A stretch of 64,000 nt of DNA from Amphirosellinia nigrospora (lineage: Eukaryota; Ascomycota; Sordariomycetes; Xylariales; Xylariaceae), in contig SCHM01000002.1 in NCBI GenBank assembly GCA_004123355.1, positions 8,529,569 to 8,593,568 on the forward strand. Reading direction: 5' to 3'. The notes beneath the pieces are model-generated. The model did not search any database. It was given only the letters and a program-made list of their open reading frames with translations, and was not told the DNA's origin. Positions within the stretch are counted from its first letter, which is position 1. Each line of letters opens with the position of its first letter. The position numbers and the translations under genes were made by a program. Positions 35,837 through 50,602 of the stretch are shown piece by piece.

Positions 35837-38144
35837 CTACACCTGCTGACTCATCTCCATCATGCGGGCTATTTGCTCTTCGGTCGGATCGTCGGATATC
35901 CAGATGCCTTTTTCTTGTGGGGTAGCGTTAAGAAAGCCTTCGGCACGCCTCATCGTGTTGACGTCGAGGTCCGTGACATAGGATTTGCCGTCCGATAGCT
36001 TGACGCGCACTTCATGCTCAGTTGAGAGCATCATGTCGTCCTTCGCAAGACGTCGAGGTCCATCAAAGACGGTCAGAACACGCTTCTTCATCGTCATCTG
36101 GCCCTTGTCAAATCCCCATGAGGACGGGTAGTTCTGGCGATTCTTGCGGCCCTTAGTCTTGGTCGTGACAGGAACGCCACCCCGGGAATGCGTCATGCCC
36201 CGTGATTTCTGGACACCGTTGGCAGGGTTGTTCTTTCTCCTCGTGGGGGAGGCCAGCTTTCTGATCTGACCGGCATCATCATATAGTTCTTCTTCCTCAG
36301 CCATCTCATCGTCTTCCTCATCATCCGAGTTGGAGACGGGCTGCGTGGTCAGTGGCAGCTGGTTCTTTTCTAATGTCTGCTTGACTTCCTTGTCATCTTC
36401 AACCTCGGCTAGACGTTGAGCATTGATGGCCTCGGCCGGATCCTCCTGCTGCACGATGCGGAGAACACAGTCGTCGAGATGCTCGTAAAAGTCCTGAGCG
36501 TTGGAGAAGGTAGCCGAACAGGTAGAACATTTACCCGTGGCATCCGGAGCGTAACCAGTCAGCTTCTTGCCACTGTTGGCGGAGGGTGAGTTCTTCTTTC
36601 GGCTATTTGGCGGAGTCTGCTCGACGCCGTGGACAGCGGTGAGATGCCGCTTGAATACGTCGGCCCTATTGAAGGATTTCTCGGCAGAAGATCCGGAGCC
36701 TGGACAGAAACCGCATACCATGGTACCTTTGTAGTGAGTCAAAGTATGCCTATTCTTATCGTATTTCCGCGCGAACCCTTTGACGTGATACTCGCACGTG
36801 AGTATCGGGCACTTTTCCGGCCGCTCCGTCTGGTGCGTCAGCATGTGCGCCTTCAAGTCCTTGAACGTCTTCCCACAATCAGGGTGCGGACATCGCTGTT
36901 TCTTCTCGGACTCATCACTGTTGTAAGCGTACTCATGCGAGCTTGTGTGTGATTGATAGGACAGGCTTGGGCGCCGTCCTTGTGCAGGTGGGATGGCATA
37001 GGGACTATACTGCTGGTGGTACGCGTGCATGTAGGGTGACTGACTCTCCGTCCTCAAGACAGGAGCTGGGGAAGTAGCGCCAGATAGAGCTGGTGAATGG
37101 GGATATTGGTTTTGGGGCGAGTAGCCGCTGTGATCATACGCCGACATGGGCGGCGGTGGTACCATTGAGCCGCGAATCTCGGGGTGTATCAATGACGGGT
37201 CTATACACGCTTGGAATTAGTATAAACTGAGCCCATGATTTCATCACAACAAAGCAAACTGCGAAGCTCCATAAAAGAAAAACCCAACAACTGTGAGGCC
37301 TCAGTAGAACGAAGGGATACGAGGGAAGAAATGTGGGGCCCACTACAACTGCTGTGAGGCGCAGACCGACTGGTGCGCTGTACCCAGCCGGAGTCTCCCG
37401 TTGGAGCTCACTGCGACGGGAACCCCACCAACGCCAGGGAGGGCTGTGAGTGTGTCGGTTAGAGGGATGACGCTCATCGATCCCCTGCAACTTGCAACCA
37501 GCCCGACACAGCCAAGACAACGAACGAGTAAAATTTTGGCTCCGTAGAGAGTGAATGACAAGCGAACAAGTGCAGATACATTTTCAAGGGGCACTGGTTT
37601 GCGGGGGGATTCGCGCCAACTCACCAACGAAAGTGGATTTGCTGTCAAAGGTCATGGTAAAATCTTCCATACCTGGGCCCGTGAACGCCGAGTACTCAGT
37701 TCCTGTGAAGTAATCGCCCGAACCAACGATACTGGGGTTGACGTTGATCCCGGACGGTTGATACTCGGGAATGAAAGCTAACTGCCCGGGATTCGAGCCC
37801 GGTGATCCTACCGTAGACGACGGCGACGGTGCAGAAGCTGTAGAGAGGTTGGAGGATGGGATTCGAAGTTCGCCTTCGTCTTGATATAAACCTGGCGATG
37901 TCCTGCCGCGGTACATGAATGCGTGTACGTCAGGGTGGGATACACTATTCTCGAAAGCCGGGTTTGTCATGAACTCGTCTTGTGGACTCCGCGAGAAGGC
38001 GAAGTGATTGGGGCTCATGCTCATATCCATCGGTGGTGACGTATAGCCGGCTTGAGCTGAAGAGTCCGGGAAAAGCATGAAATCTTGCTCATGGCTCGGG
38101 CGCTGGAACATCTTATATGAATGGCTAGGGACGAATGTCATCAT
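35837..38144 (-). CDS. C2H2 zinc-finger transcription regulator (about 627 aa)
   Basis: Two exons join cleanly: 37,625-38,144 and 35,837-37,200, split by a 424-nt intron (37,201-37,624; donor GTGAGT, branch ACTAAT) that joins FV to DPSLIHPEI. The N-terminal part is disordered, rich in Ser, Pro and Tyr, like an activation region. The DNA-binding part holds fingers CPHPDCGKTFKDLKAHMLTH and CPILTCEYHVKGFARKYDKNRH, then an unusual finger CGFCPGSGSSAEKSFNRADV ending KRHLTAVH. A further Cys pair lies in GKCSTCSATFSNAQDFYEH. An acidic stretch and a conserved C-terminal domain follow (RKNRQNYPSSWGFDKGQMTM; GIWISDDPTEEQIARMM). The combination of fingers with the SFNRADVFKRHLTAVHGVEQ signature is common among fungal regulators, but I cannot attach a gene name. 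There are no frame breaks. Confidence 0.92.
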
Positions 38145-39123
38145 GTCTGCCTGTTACTGGTCGCTGGTAGCATGTGTGTTTGGGCGGTACAATTCGAATC
38201 GCCTGAAGCGCGCTACGGATCGACGACTTGTTAGTATCGCAAGAGTCGAGACAAGAATGACGCAACGACAATTGAGATGGAGTGAAATCTCACATTCGCG
38301 CCTGTAGCAGAATATCAGGTACAACAAGTGCTTTCGACCTATAGCAGACGTTGACCACAGATAAACACACGGAAGTCGGCCTGAACAAGGTCAGGTACTC
38401 TTGGGCTGCCCTCGGCTGGGTTCTCGACTGTAGTAGTATTTGTGTGCTGATGCCTTTTCCCACTTATCCTGCAGAAAGCTGTGATGCTGAAACAGGTAAT
38501 GGGCGAAACACTAAGGTGTAGAGAGAGATGAGATCTATCCTTCGTATATCCTATAACAAGAGAAACGATACAGAGATATATATGAAAGCGAACGACAGGC
38601 GAGCTGGGCTTCTGTAGAGGACTGTTGTTTTGATCAGGTAATGTGGAGTTGTGAGTAGAGAGAGGCTCTCATGGTGATGATGTTTGGGGGCTCCAGATCA
38701 TATTATACATGAACAAGCGACTGGGTAGGACACCGCGTGCAAGGACGCACGTTATTGTGGCCTGGCTGTCGGGTGGGTTGTCTCTGGGCGGGATCTAGAG
38801 TCCACCAGGGTGTGGGTCATAGGGCAGGCGATCTAGGCGGATACATGGTACAACGCCAGCTCACGGTGACAGGGGTCCATGTAGGTACGTACCAGTGCAA
38901 CCATACCAGTACGTACCCCCCTGTCCCCTCCCTCCCTTTTTTTACTTTCTACTTACTCGTAGTACCTAGACAGCAAAGCAGGTGGGCAGGACAGGGATGG
39001 AGGCACGGGTCACAGAAGAGGAATGGGTAGCCAGAGATGGGCGAGGGCGGTAAAGGATGCCCGTTTCCCCTCGTTCCGGTGTAAGTCGAAGCAGCAGGTA
39101 ACAATATCAACAGGCGGCGGTTA

Positions 39124-39169
39124 GTCACTTACTCGCTCACTTACTCGCTCATTCACTCACTCACCCAGT
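39124..39169 (+). repeat. Imperfect tandem array of CACTTACTCGCT units
   Basis: Two near-perfect 12-bp units are followed by shortened CATTCACTCACTCAC units, about 1 kb upstream of the zinc-finger gene. Confidence 0.8.
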
Positions 39170-42100
39170 AATCTGGGCCAACCCGTCTTGCAGGCATGCT
39201 ATTCCCTCGTCAAGGAAGGTTGGTGGTGTGATATCAGCAGAGCGAGTGGTAGATGGATGCTTGAACTGCCCACGGCATTTGGGGGCAGATGTTCCTCATG
39301 TCAAGTCAAGTACAGTAGTTTCAACCATTGCCCAAAGCTCATTGAATAAATAAGTTACAACAATAACGTACACATATTGCATAGCACAGTGCCTTCTACT
39401 CCTAGCTGGATTCATACCTTAAGATACTGGGTAGGAGACGTGGATATCTACTTTTTATGTTTTTATGTACTATGTAGCGTTTCGATGTATGGTACTGGCA
39501 TCTAGAGCGCGCCTTGGAATAAGAAGTCTCATCGTCCATCGATTACCCACTAGTCCACGGATTGTCGAGCAGACGACGTAGTGTAGTACCCAGGTAGGTA
39601 GACAAGGTTCGCTGTACTTTTGACAAAACAATGTGGGCTTATGGAAGCGATCTACAAAGCAGCTTGGATGAGGTAAGTGAAGTACCAGTAAGTAAGGTAA
39701 ATTATGAACGGCGATGAAACGACGTATGTCGCCAACACTGTGAGAACAAAACTGTACGAATAAAAGCGTAGTATGTGGGAGGTACAGTAGTTGTGAAGCG
39801 ATGTGTGGCTATACAACCCCCTGACACAACAAAGTCCTCCGCAGGGTTTAATTATCTTGGAGAACAAGATGTCTTTGAATTGGACACGACCAACCCATCA
39901 TTTTGGCTGCACTGTAAATACAGTGCGGGTTGCGAGATTATACAGTTGCAGCACTATATACTTTGGGGACGGCTCTGAGCCTATCATGTGCTAGTATGGA
40001 CACGGCCACGGCGCACCATCTAAAATCAATCTTATTAGAGCGCTGAGATTCCGCACTGCCCCCTGTAGCCAGAGACTCCCCAATACCCATTCCTCCACGA
40101 TATGCTGCTTTACCTGATAAATCCCACGATATGTATCTGTGTTGCGCTTCCATCTGCGATGAGGTTTAAGTTCAGTTTAACCTGGTATGGAGCTGCAGTT
40201 TGCCATCAATAGTTATGTTGCTGCAGTCGGACATCTATCTGAAGCGTCTATGCCCGACGTATACTAGCATTTCTTGTTGCAGCGGTATCTCGCCTTAACC
40301 GCACTACTCCCGTTGGGATGTGCCTCCAAAAAGTCCTGCATGGTACTTAAAATATACCTCTTGATCTGCTTGGCCCCTGCATTTCCAGGTCCCCGGGAAA
40401 TGCAAGTGACAGGCCCATCCCAGTCGGCCATGCCTAAATGCCAAATGCCTCAAATTATCGATCCTCTCCGTTTCTCATCCGGCCAGTGCGATGAGAAGGT
40501 GGAAGTTCGATGATGAATGGCAGTCCTGTAGAACATCTTGCCTGCCATGTTAATCTTAGTATTTGTCTTGCTCCTTGTCAAAAAGAAATGCTGCCAGAAG
40601 CGCCTGACGCTGACACACGTTCCTTTCACGCTGTCCACCACGAAACACCATATCCGAATAAGTGTGTGTCGTACTTTTTGATTTCGTTTTCCGGGCGTGT
40701 CGTATTCCTAACTATAGGCCTCCACGAGAGTGGTAAGCCTCAGTATCAGCATCTATGTTGTCTTGTCGCTGTCCCGACACATCGAGGGAGGCGTTTGTCT
40801 AGCCAGCTCTGTTGTAAGCAAGACAGCATGCCTGTAGCCTAGCACCGGGAGATGGTTGGTAGTTTCAACCGTCGACCGTTCAAGGCGCCATGGCAAGTTT
40901 CCGAAGCCTTGGGTTCACCCAAGTGTCTAATCGCGTGACGCTTAACGTGCACTACTTGCATACCTAGTTATTTTAGACAACATATGGCGTCGACCACTAG
41001 GCAGATTCGACCTATGGGCCGTCAACGTTGTCTTAGTGTACCCAAGGTGCCTTCGGTCCACGATATAGTTTAAGTAGTCTCGCTTTAAGCCTGGGCCACC
41101 ACGCTATACCCTATGGTAAAGCCACAATGCTGAATCGAGTAAAGAGAAACGAGAATGGGTTCGAAAACGCCTACCAGTGGGTCCAGATCCGACCTCAGAA
41201 ACTGGCAATCGTATCTCAGGGTCCCGGACACTGGACCCTTACTAGTTAGCTGGTCTAAGGTTCCCAGACGTTAAGCCCTCACCGTTGCGGTGCCGGAGCT
41301 ATCGAAGCCATCGTGAGCTAGCCAAGGCTAAGCCATGTGACGGAAACGAGATGTAAGTACATATGCACACCCCACGATGAGGGTATTCCAGCGGCAGCCA
41401 TGCAGATAATGTCGCTTCCCTTCGCACCACATGCTGGGCTAGTCCTCGACCTTGTAGATAGTAGTGATGCAAGCGCACTGCATGCTTCCATGCACAGCTA
41501 GCGCAATCAAAAATATCGTTACGATGCAGACTGGGAGGCACCTAAATCATTAATATATCATTCCGGAGGATGGTGATAGCTCGTTTCAGTGGATGAAGAC
41601 CAAAAAGAACTTGTGCCATACCAGTACGTCATCTAAACCTAAGCTATCATGTGTCTTTAATTTCAACTCTGGGCTTAATTCTGTGTCGGAGTTGTCCATG
41701 ACTGAGACAGACTCGAGAATTAAAGAAAAGTCCCGGTCTAAAAAACCCGTTGTCTAAGATCGTACTCTCACAATGATGAGTGACTGTCAATACAGTGCGT
41801 ACAGAGGAGACTGTCTTTAACCACTACGAATATTGTGCCCAGCAAGTTACACCAGGAGCTCAGTTTAGCAATGGAAATTATCTAAGTCTAGAAACATATT
41901 AACCATGAATTAACTTGGAAGAGTTGTGTTTTTTAAACTATGGTAGCGTTCAGACAGTAGATATGTAGCGACAAAACGAATAAATGGGTACTAGTACCTA
42001 GCGGCAAGGAATGCGCTAGTATAACTTAGGTCCTATAGAATTCAAGGCTAGCGAAATACTCGAAGATGATTGGCCTATATACGGCAAGAAAGGAAAGCGA

Positions 42101-45100
42101 CAATAGCCTGCCATCATCCTGCAGTTGCGTGTGTGGGGTAGATACGTACCTGCTGATGTGGCTATCTTAGGTATGCTGGTAGGTTTGGCGTCCATAAATA
42201 GGCCTTATGCATATAATCTTTGCAATAGTCTGTAAGGAGCATCATAGGTACTAAACAGTGTACAAAACATACCATACCAATCAATCTAGAGAAGCTAATC
42301 CGGCACATGTTAAGCTTAATATTTCTATGACACAATAACATGTTTATTTATGGCATGAATGATAGACATGGCTATATTAGTGATAAGGCTTTGGATCAAA
42401 ACCTCAAATTATAGGTAATCTTATTAGCTGCTCTTTTCTTTACATGTAAGCATGTCTCATCGAGAAGTCAACGCATGATTACTGAAGACACGTGGTTGGC
42501 ATCTGTCTGTGCCGCAAATTACTTCCACCCTTCCACCCTTTCACCCATCTCACCCATCCATACATTTCGCTTAGCTTGTCAGAATACGAATGAAACATCA
42601 TTATTAGAGTCTTGCACTAATGCTGCCGTCCCGTTTTTAGAAGTCAAACTCATATCCTTCTGCTAAAATCATGAAGAAACGCCTTAGAAGCATATCGTTG
42701 AGCCATAACAACAACTTCTATATTGAGCAGGGTTCGAGAAGAGAAGTCTTCAGCCCTACAACAAAACATCATGCAATCCTTGACTCGCGCATGTCTAAAC
42801 TGTTACAGCTGCTACACTAATTCTGTGTCGGTTTCTAGCTAGCTACCTATAAAACTTAAGGAGAAGCTTGCAATCTACACAGTTATGACTTATTGAACGA
42901 AATGATAATGTGATTAAGCCTCAAATATATCGCTTCCTACGATGTACATTATTTAATACTTAGTTATGCACTATGAGTTCATTATTTGTGTTACGTACTA
43001 GTGGTAATAGAATGAAATACTAAGCTCAATTATCCTTACGTACATATCGTACTTAGATGATTAGTTTGTGAAAAAACAAAACATTTTGCAACCCTTTCAA
43101 ATGCTGCGGAGTATAGGGGTTTCCGATTCGGAAGGGGTGGATTTGGGGTGGGGCAGAGCCTCAGATGGTCCTCTCTTTCTTTCCCAAAGAACGTGGTCGG
43201 TACGCCTACCATCGATGTAGACGGGCGTTTCTGGAGGTATCTTGATGTATCCCGGTACATGTCCCAGCCGATCGGCTTGCTATCTCTCCGGAGCAGGGAT
43301 CAGAAAAATAAGCACTAGCATGCTGTTCATATCCCTGCCTGCCATGCGTTCCCGGCAAACCCCCTGCCAGGTCGTCATTTGGTTGGTACTTGCCAGCCCA
43401 AAAGCAGGCTTCAAGTGGTAGCATTGCAGGAAGCAGTTTGAGTGAACTATAACGACACCTACAGTATCAATTCATGTTTCCAAAGGGTCATAAGCAGGAA
43501 CCTTTGTTGGTTTGAATGATTACTGACATGAAATAAGCCCCGCCCCTTTTCAATTACAATTACTGCGGTCACCGAAGTAGACAAAGATACAGCATTTCTT
43601 TAGACGACAAGGCGAGTGACTCCATCTCAGAAGGCAATACAGTACAACTGCTTCAACACCTGGCCTATTGAAACTCTGTAGACGGGTAAACCCGTCTAAT
43701 CTTGTACTGGCATCCAAATATGCTTGATATCATTCTCACCTTTAACCCCTGTTCATAATGGATATCCTAGCTTCATTATCAGGTGGGAAGGATTCCTTGG
43801 CGTATCAGGTCTCACTGCAACTCTTTAGTAGATCTCGATATACTGATCTACCGCATCGACTGTGATGTATTTCTTGACAACAAATTGCATATCGTTGGTG
43901 TTAGCCCGGATACCCCATCCACTCCACTACGACGCACAGAAGAACTCAGAATTCACTTGCCATTCTCCCTGTCAGGCCTACACCAGTCCCTATCCTCTAG
44001 TGTAGAGCAGATGGTGTTGACGATGACGATGATATGAGTCGCTGCGCACAGTGCTAGCGCGGGGTTTTATGCCTTCAAGGATGATTTGCGCAAAATATCC
44101 AACAATCCGCGCGTAAATCATAGCTTTTCCTGTACTTTCGCTGGTAGCCTCGTCGATAACCCCTTGGTCTTGTCCCACATCGACCCCACGGAAGGAAGGC
44201 AGGGAGCTTCGGGTGCTTCATCTCCGTCATTGAATCTGCTCTCGAACCTCTTACTCCAGTTTAACATGCTCGAGGGGAAGTAGTCGATTCCAGTTAACTC
44301 CATGACCAGGTTTTTTTGTTTTTTGAGACCAGGGCAAGAGTGAATATACTAGAACAGGCAAGTATACACAGAGGTTCGGCAGAACTGGGCTCGATTTTCT
44401 TACGATCGTGGCCCGCTCCGCTCCGGTCCGTCTGATGAGCGCGGCCAAAAGGAGATGAGACGAATATACCTAGTTCGAATCAGTCATTATGACGAGCCTG
44501 ATGTGGCCAATAGGAAGATAGAAGATGACCCAAAGAGGAAAAGTTAAACGAGACACCAAACTAAACGTACCTACACTAAACGTTGTAGTGCCCCATAAAA
44601 AACGGGGAGGCTTCTGCGTCGCCGAGGCAAGGCACACTCCGAGTGCCTAGTGTAGATCGTGCATTAATTCTCCGTATTTTGGCGAGAAGCCAAGGCACTA
44701 TCAGAATCATAGTGTACTACTGGACAGTACTAATATGAGAATATGAAGTACGTTCCGCGGAGCAAGTGCCGGCCTGTGGCCCCAACGAGATCCCGTAGCC
44801 ACTTGATGGCTTAGCCGTAAATGTTCAAGCGCAGAGGACGAGCTCGAAGTAATAGTAGCCGGTTCTTCCTATCGGCCCAGAATACACGACATTGCATGGC
44901 CAAAACTATGTCCAATATCCTGATTCTTGTAGCGATCAGGCTTCGAGCCATGATGGGGAAAACTCGAGTTATCGACGCTATGTTTTGTCTCCTTCCAAAT
45001 GCACTCGCTCAAATCCAGACCGGGGCTTACAGCGGTGGCCCTGTTATCAGATTGTGTACTAGAATATAGCTCGGACGAATTCCGCACTCATCGGCAGGGA

Positions 45101-48100
45101 ACAAGAATCCTTCTTGTTCCATGAGATTTGTCCCCATTTTGATCTCCCCAAGCCTTACCCTTCCGAGATATCCTGGCGTATACCCGCCAGTGCCGGCAAC
45201 ATCGTTGTATTATTCATTCCCAACCAACCAGCAACCAGCCAGCACAAGCAGGTCTCCCAATCCGGAAAGGGCTTTAGCAAGAGGGCAGCTGAAAGCTCAA
45301 TCTTGACATTTTCCACCCGAATAATACGGCAATTGAGTAAAGGGACATGTCATCACAACACGTCCCGGAATGTGAATGATAATCACATATCCTCCAGTTC
45401 AGTGTTTTGAATGAACGACCTATCGCGGCAGTCTACGTAGGTATACGAATTTCCACTGAAATCCGGAGCAAAGAAGCGAAACCAATGAAGTAGTTACGGC
45501 AACTGGCCCATTTCTCAAGGCCATATCCCAATCAATAGAACACTGAGTTAACAAAACATACATCGTTAAGATGCCGAAGCTGTCTTGTTTGGCTTTTCTT
45601 GTCAATAATGACAATAATGCCGACGATCTACGCCGCACGTTTGTCAATATATATCATCATCCGGTAGATCTGGAGTGATTTTTCCGAGGCCAGATCGGAA
45701 AGTTCAGCATAGTTAATTGGCAATAGTAACATGGATTCTTTACATCTGCCAAAACTATCCCGCCAATCGCACAATGAGGTCACCCACGCCTACTGCTCGG
45801 CCAGGATGCAATACTGGCTAAATTTGGCACAAATAGAGCAGGGGTCTCGATCGACGGGAGTGGCATCTTGTAGCGTAGAAAACTAACACAGTGCGTTGGA
45901 TTCAAGCGATGATTGGCTGCTGCCGACCCTCAATGGTCGCCGACTCGGGTTTCAGGACACTGGTTGTACCAACCCACCACACACATTCATCCATTCAAGG
46001 ATCTTTGATGAACATGTTTGATGAGCATTGTGACGGCGATCTGGAACGATGCAGAGAAGGTCAACAGATCTTCCAGATCCCGTCAAGGCCGGAAGTTATC
46101 GGTCATGTGTGGTCGGCAATGTTTCGTGTGGTCGCATATTATCACCTTCTGAGAGGATGCGGTGAATTATATGCTACTGCTAATAAACGTAGCTATTTTG
46201 TTTCGTAAATTTGTTTGGTGTCTCCGGTACACTACCTGCTAGGTTGTGTATAACCTCGTGGCGGTGACTAGAAGCTTGCGCTACCTCAGTATGGAATATT
46301 GCCAAGTTCACATGCATGTTTGTTACCCGTGTCACAATATACCTACCCCAAATACTTAGGTATGAAGTATGTAATCACTAGATTTGTAACGCAGCTCTGC
46401 CTACTAGATATCACCGTGCGAAGGGCGATTCGAAGCAAGCGATTTGTCTCTGCCAAACTCATATAATTCACCTATTACTGGACTTAATAAGCACACATGT
46501 AAATAAAGCTAGGTCCTTATGACTCTATGGGCAACGAACAAAACGGCCCCAACCCCATCATGATGCGCTACACTAGTTCCTTAGCTTAGACTAGTAGATA
46601 CGCTTGTTTCGGGACCGAGAGAAGGATGTTCTCTGTTCCGCTGGCGATACCACTTGTGGCCTAGCGACTACACCATGGTAACCAGAGGAAATCCTCACTC
46701 TACCTCCCTGTGTAAGTGGAGGTGTAGGGTTATGTACGTTTCAGGGCATGAAAACAAAGTAGAGTGTGACTGATTACCAGTGCTACAGCAGCCGATCGCG
46801 TGTCTCTAAAGCTGACAGATACCGGCAAGGTTCATTGCCCACACTGCCGATTCACAGATGTAGTCTAATCTTAATTAATTGCACTCAAGCTACGAGTAGT
46901 TGCGGCACATACAGTAGACGAGAAGATCCCTAGTCTAATCTGGGTACAGTCCCTAGACTAGAGGAAAGGTTTACCTAATCTGGATAAAGATTTGTACTAG
47001 CTCCGATCCCAAACCACACTCTCGGGTCCTCGTTCAAGAGAATTGCATTAATCTTCTCCCAAGGACAGGGATCGCGGTGCCCGGTAGGTAGTGAACCCAC
47101 GCTCATATTTGTGTCTGGTCCCAGATCCCTTACATATACTGATATGACTTACTGTAGTTACCGTACCACATTCTCGACTACCTAATTACACCAAAAGAAC
47201 GGGACGGTACTCTTCCTCACGATTGTTTATTGGCATGGTGATGAGGGTCTCTCCCCTTGTCTTGGTTGCACCGCAAAAGTTCCCGATTACCGCTTTGGGA
47301 AACCAGTATGCTCCAACTCTTATCTAATCCAGACTGGTCGCATTTCATCAGTTCCACTCGATAAACACAGTTTATGCATCAAATGCACACCCCCTGGATA
47401 AAGCCCCCTCAGGAACAGGTAATTACAATATTACGATCTTACTTGGGGATACCGCGAATGTCTCAGTGTGTATAGGACGTACATATAGTTAAGTTACTCT
47501 TGGACCCCGCATTTTGGTTCGTTGCTTGCTCATCTTCAATTACTAAGTAATAACCAAAAAGTGCTCCAAGGGATATTTATAGATTGTCATTCGTACTAAC
47601 GCCTCCTTTCCACCTGCGCGTTGCCGGTTCGTAATAAGCACACTGCTATGTTCGGCATACCGTTAGTTCCGTGCCGCCGGCAACTTGCGACGAGTCGCTG
47701 GCGGCAGAAGCACAATCAATAGTATGGGCATGAGGAGTTAACACGCAGCCCGAGCTTATTTGGGCACCAATCAGACTTTTGCTTGTCTCCCTTCAACGCT
47801 ATATCGAACAGTGTCATACTACAATCTGGTAACGAAACGATAAGTTATTCTCGGCAGTCTAGTGCGTTCTGTATGCGATGTTGCATATAGTTCAACCATT
47901 ATTGAAACTCGTAGTGCAGTATGCCCACACTACACATTACACTATGCCGTACACGATATCTAGCATGTCGTACCGGGCAGGTAGGTAGGCGACAACCTTG
48001 TTCTCCCCCGTCATGTGTTCCAGGCGGTGGGTGCAGTGCAGCACTGCGCCCAGGGCCCCCTGTGGACATTACCTACCGCAAAAACAAAACAAAAACGAAC

Positions 48101-50581
48101 TTGCTGGGGTTGCCTTGTCTTGTCCGTGTGCCTTTCGTCAAGCCACCAACACGAGAGAACCCTGCCAATATCAGCCAGGATCCGTCAATCGTCCCAGCGA
48201 GCTGGGTCGGGTGCCACGAGGAAAGGTGGTAGATTGGGCGACGGCGTCGAAGAAGCCTCCCGTGTGAAGATCTGCATCTGCGTTTTACTCCAACCCTTGA
48301 CAGTCAATCTTGTTCACGTCAATCTAGGTGAGTGGTGAGTGGTGAGTGACAAGCATTGCATCACCTCTACCCTAGGTACCTATAAGTAAGTGCAACTAAT
48401 TAAGTACAACCAAGTAAGTAGATGAACCCACGACAATTCTCACCATCTTACCCGACGCCCTGTCCATGTTATGTTATGGGCATCATCATCATCATTATTA
48501 TCACTGGGGGCCCGCAGGATGACATACGAGGTTTCTTAATCCCACTTGAGACAACCGACGACTCTGATCATCCCAGCTCTTAGGGGGTTCCGGCTCTCTG
48601 GGTCTCCGCGCGCCGCTCCGTGAACCCGCTTCCAATGGAACGCTATGCGCTTAATGATGCCCCTCTGGTCCTAGTCGCTGGCTATTTTTTGGGTTCAACG
48701 TGCCTAGCATTTCCCCGCCCACTAGAAGTTCCAAGATTGCACTGTAAGACATGCGCTAAGACATACTCGCATCTAGTACGAGAAAAACGAGAAAGGAGTT
48801 GTCGCTTGTCGGTAAACTCCACCGTTCCGCATACACCCAACCCCATCTGGTTCCTTTGCCAAGCCATATAGCTTTTACCTCGTCAAGCAGCATCATACAG
48901 TACTTGGGCAGGGCACATGTGCGTTGTATCAAGAATGCATGGGTAGCTCGAAGTGGCATCGCGAGCAGCGAGCCGATCCAGAAATAACTAACCGAGAGGA
49001 AAGGCTAGACTCACTCAACCAAGCTCGTGAGAGAAAAAAAACCCTCATAAGTCAGTACTTATTTACGCGTCCCGTTGCTTGGCCCATCTGCTTGGTTCAG
49101 ACCACAAGTACGTGAGTACATCGCTCGGCTGGCGTTTGGGGTTCAAAGTCGTAAGACGCTGTTTAAAGCATCACGCTAGGAACTTTCCGACCCAGTAGCC
49201 ATCGCTGACAACAGCCACATGAGAACGATGGCGGCAACGGTGTGTCGCATCGGCACACTAAAGTCCCAAGGTCCCAAAGTCCCAAATAAACGCCGCCACC
49301 TCCAGAGTGGCGCCGTGATGCCATTGACCTACTGTAAATCAGATGCACATGATTCAACCCTGCCCGGTAGTTCAAGCACCATGATAGGTGGGAAGGCTCG
49401 GGACCCTGCTCCCAAGGTCAAGCCCCGCGTACCTTTTTAGTTCCCAAAAAGATTCCCAAGCGAAGTGGCAGGGAAAGACTCCCGTCACCTTGAGCCTCAT
49501 CTGATAACCATGGGATGGGCGAGTCCAGAAGAATGAGTGGCTTTTCATGCTTTCCATTCTAGGAAGTTATGCCTCCTTCAGAGAGGATGTACAGCAGCGG
49601 CCAAAGGCCTGCATGCGCTCGGGGAATATTAGCCAGTACTATGAGCTTGCTTCCAGGTGAGATAGCTATATCTAACCACCACGAGGTCGAAGTAGCGAAT
49701 CCATCCTTTGAATTACTAGTCTTCATACTATACTACTCTACTAAGATACCCATGCCCAGAAACAAACTGCCTCTTCTCCCCGCTTCTGCGCTATATGCCT
49801 CCATTCGCTTCTTCTTGCGTAGAATCACATGGGTAATACTTGGTGGTGCTTGCAAGATGTCAGTTGATGATTTGGTTGATAAACTCCGCTGCGAGGCACA
49901 CCAGCAAGGCGGATTTCTGAGACCACAACCGTTGTGAACTGTGTATAACCCAGAAACCCTGCAAACGGCGGGCAGAGCGCCAGCGCAGCGAATCTCGTAA
50001 AGCGAAGCGCCGACCTTTCCCATTCTGTGTGTCCGGATGTAGAAAGGTCGAGGTTTTTGGACCTTTTTGGTCCACCGCACAAGCCAAACCACGTTGTCCG
50101 GAGACCGATGATCGACACCACATCCGCCATCTCCTATCTTCTTTAATTACCGGCAAGGGCCGGCGTAGTAGTAAGTAGTAGGGTAGGCCTAGGTCGGCGT
50201 ATCGAAATCGGCGTATCGAAATGCGCGTAACATAACCCGCATTACCTACACACACATATGCACATACCATGTTCACACCACCACCCCCGAATACAGGTAC
50301 TCAGACTTATGCGAAATGCAAGAAAATGACAAATGTCAGATATCGAATGAAGGGAGACTGCCCGGGACTTTTCGCGCCCCCCGTTCCAGGGATTACATCC
50401 GCATAGGGCGTGCACTGCAGTTTTCGCATCTTTCTTTGTCGATTTCGGCATCGTCGCCGGGCTCAGTACTACGTTAGAAACCGGTGAGTGGATTGGATCC
50501 CAATGCCCGTCTGATGATTGAACAGCCTGCCACCAAACCCTTGTATAAGTGAGCAAGTGGTAAGTGAGGTAAGTGAGGTAC

Positions 50582-50602
50582 GTGAGTGAGTGAGTGAGTG
50601 AG
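50582..50602 (+). repeat. (GTGA)5 tandem repeat
   Basis: Five perfect GTGA units are preceded by related GGTAAGTGAGGTAAGTGAGG units at about 50,557-50,580, so the array is a short compound microsatellite. Confidence 0.85.
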
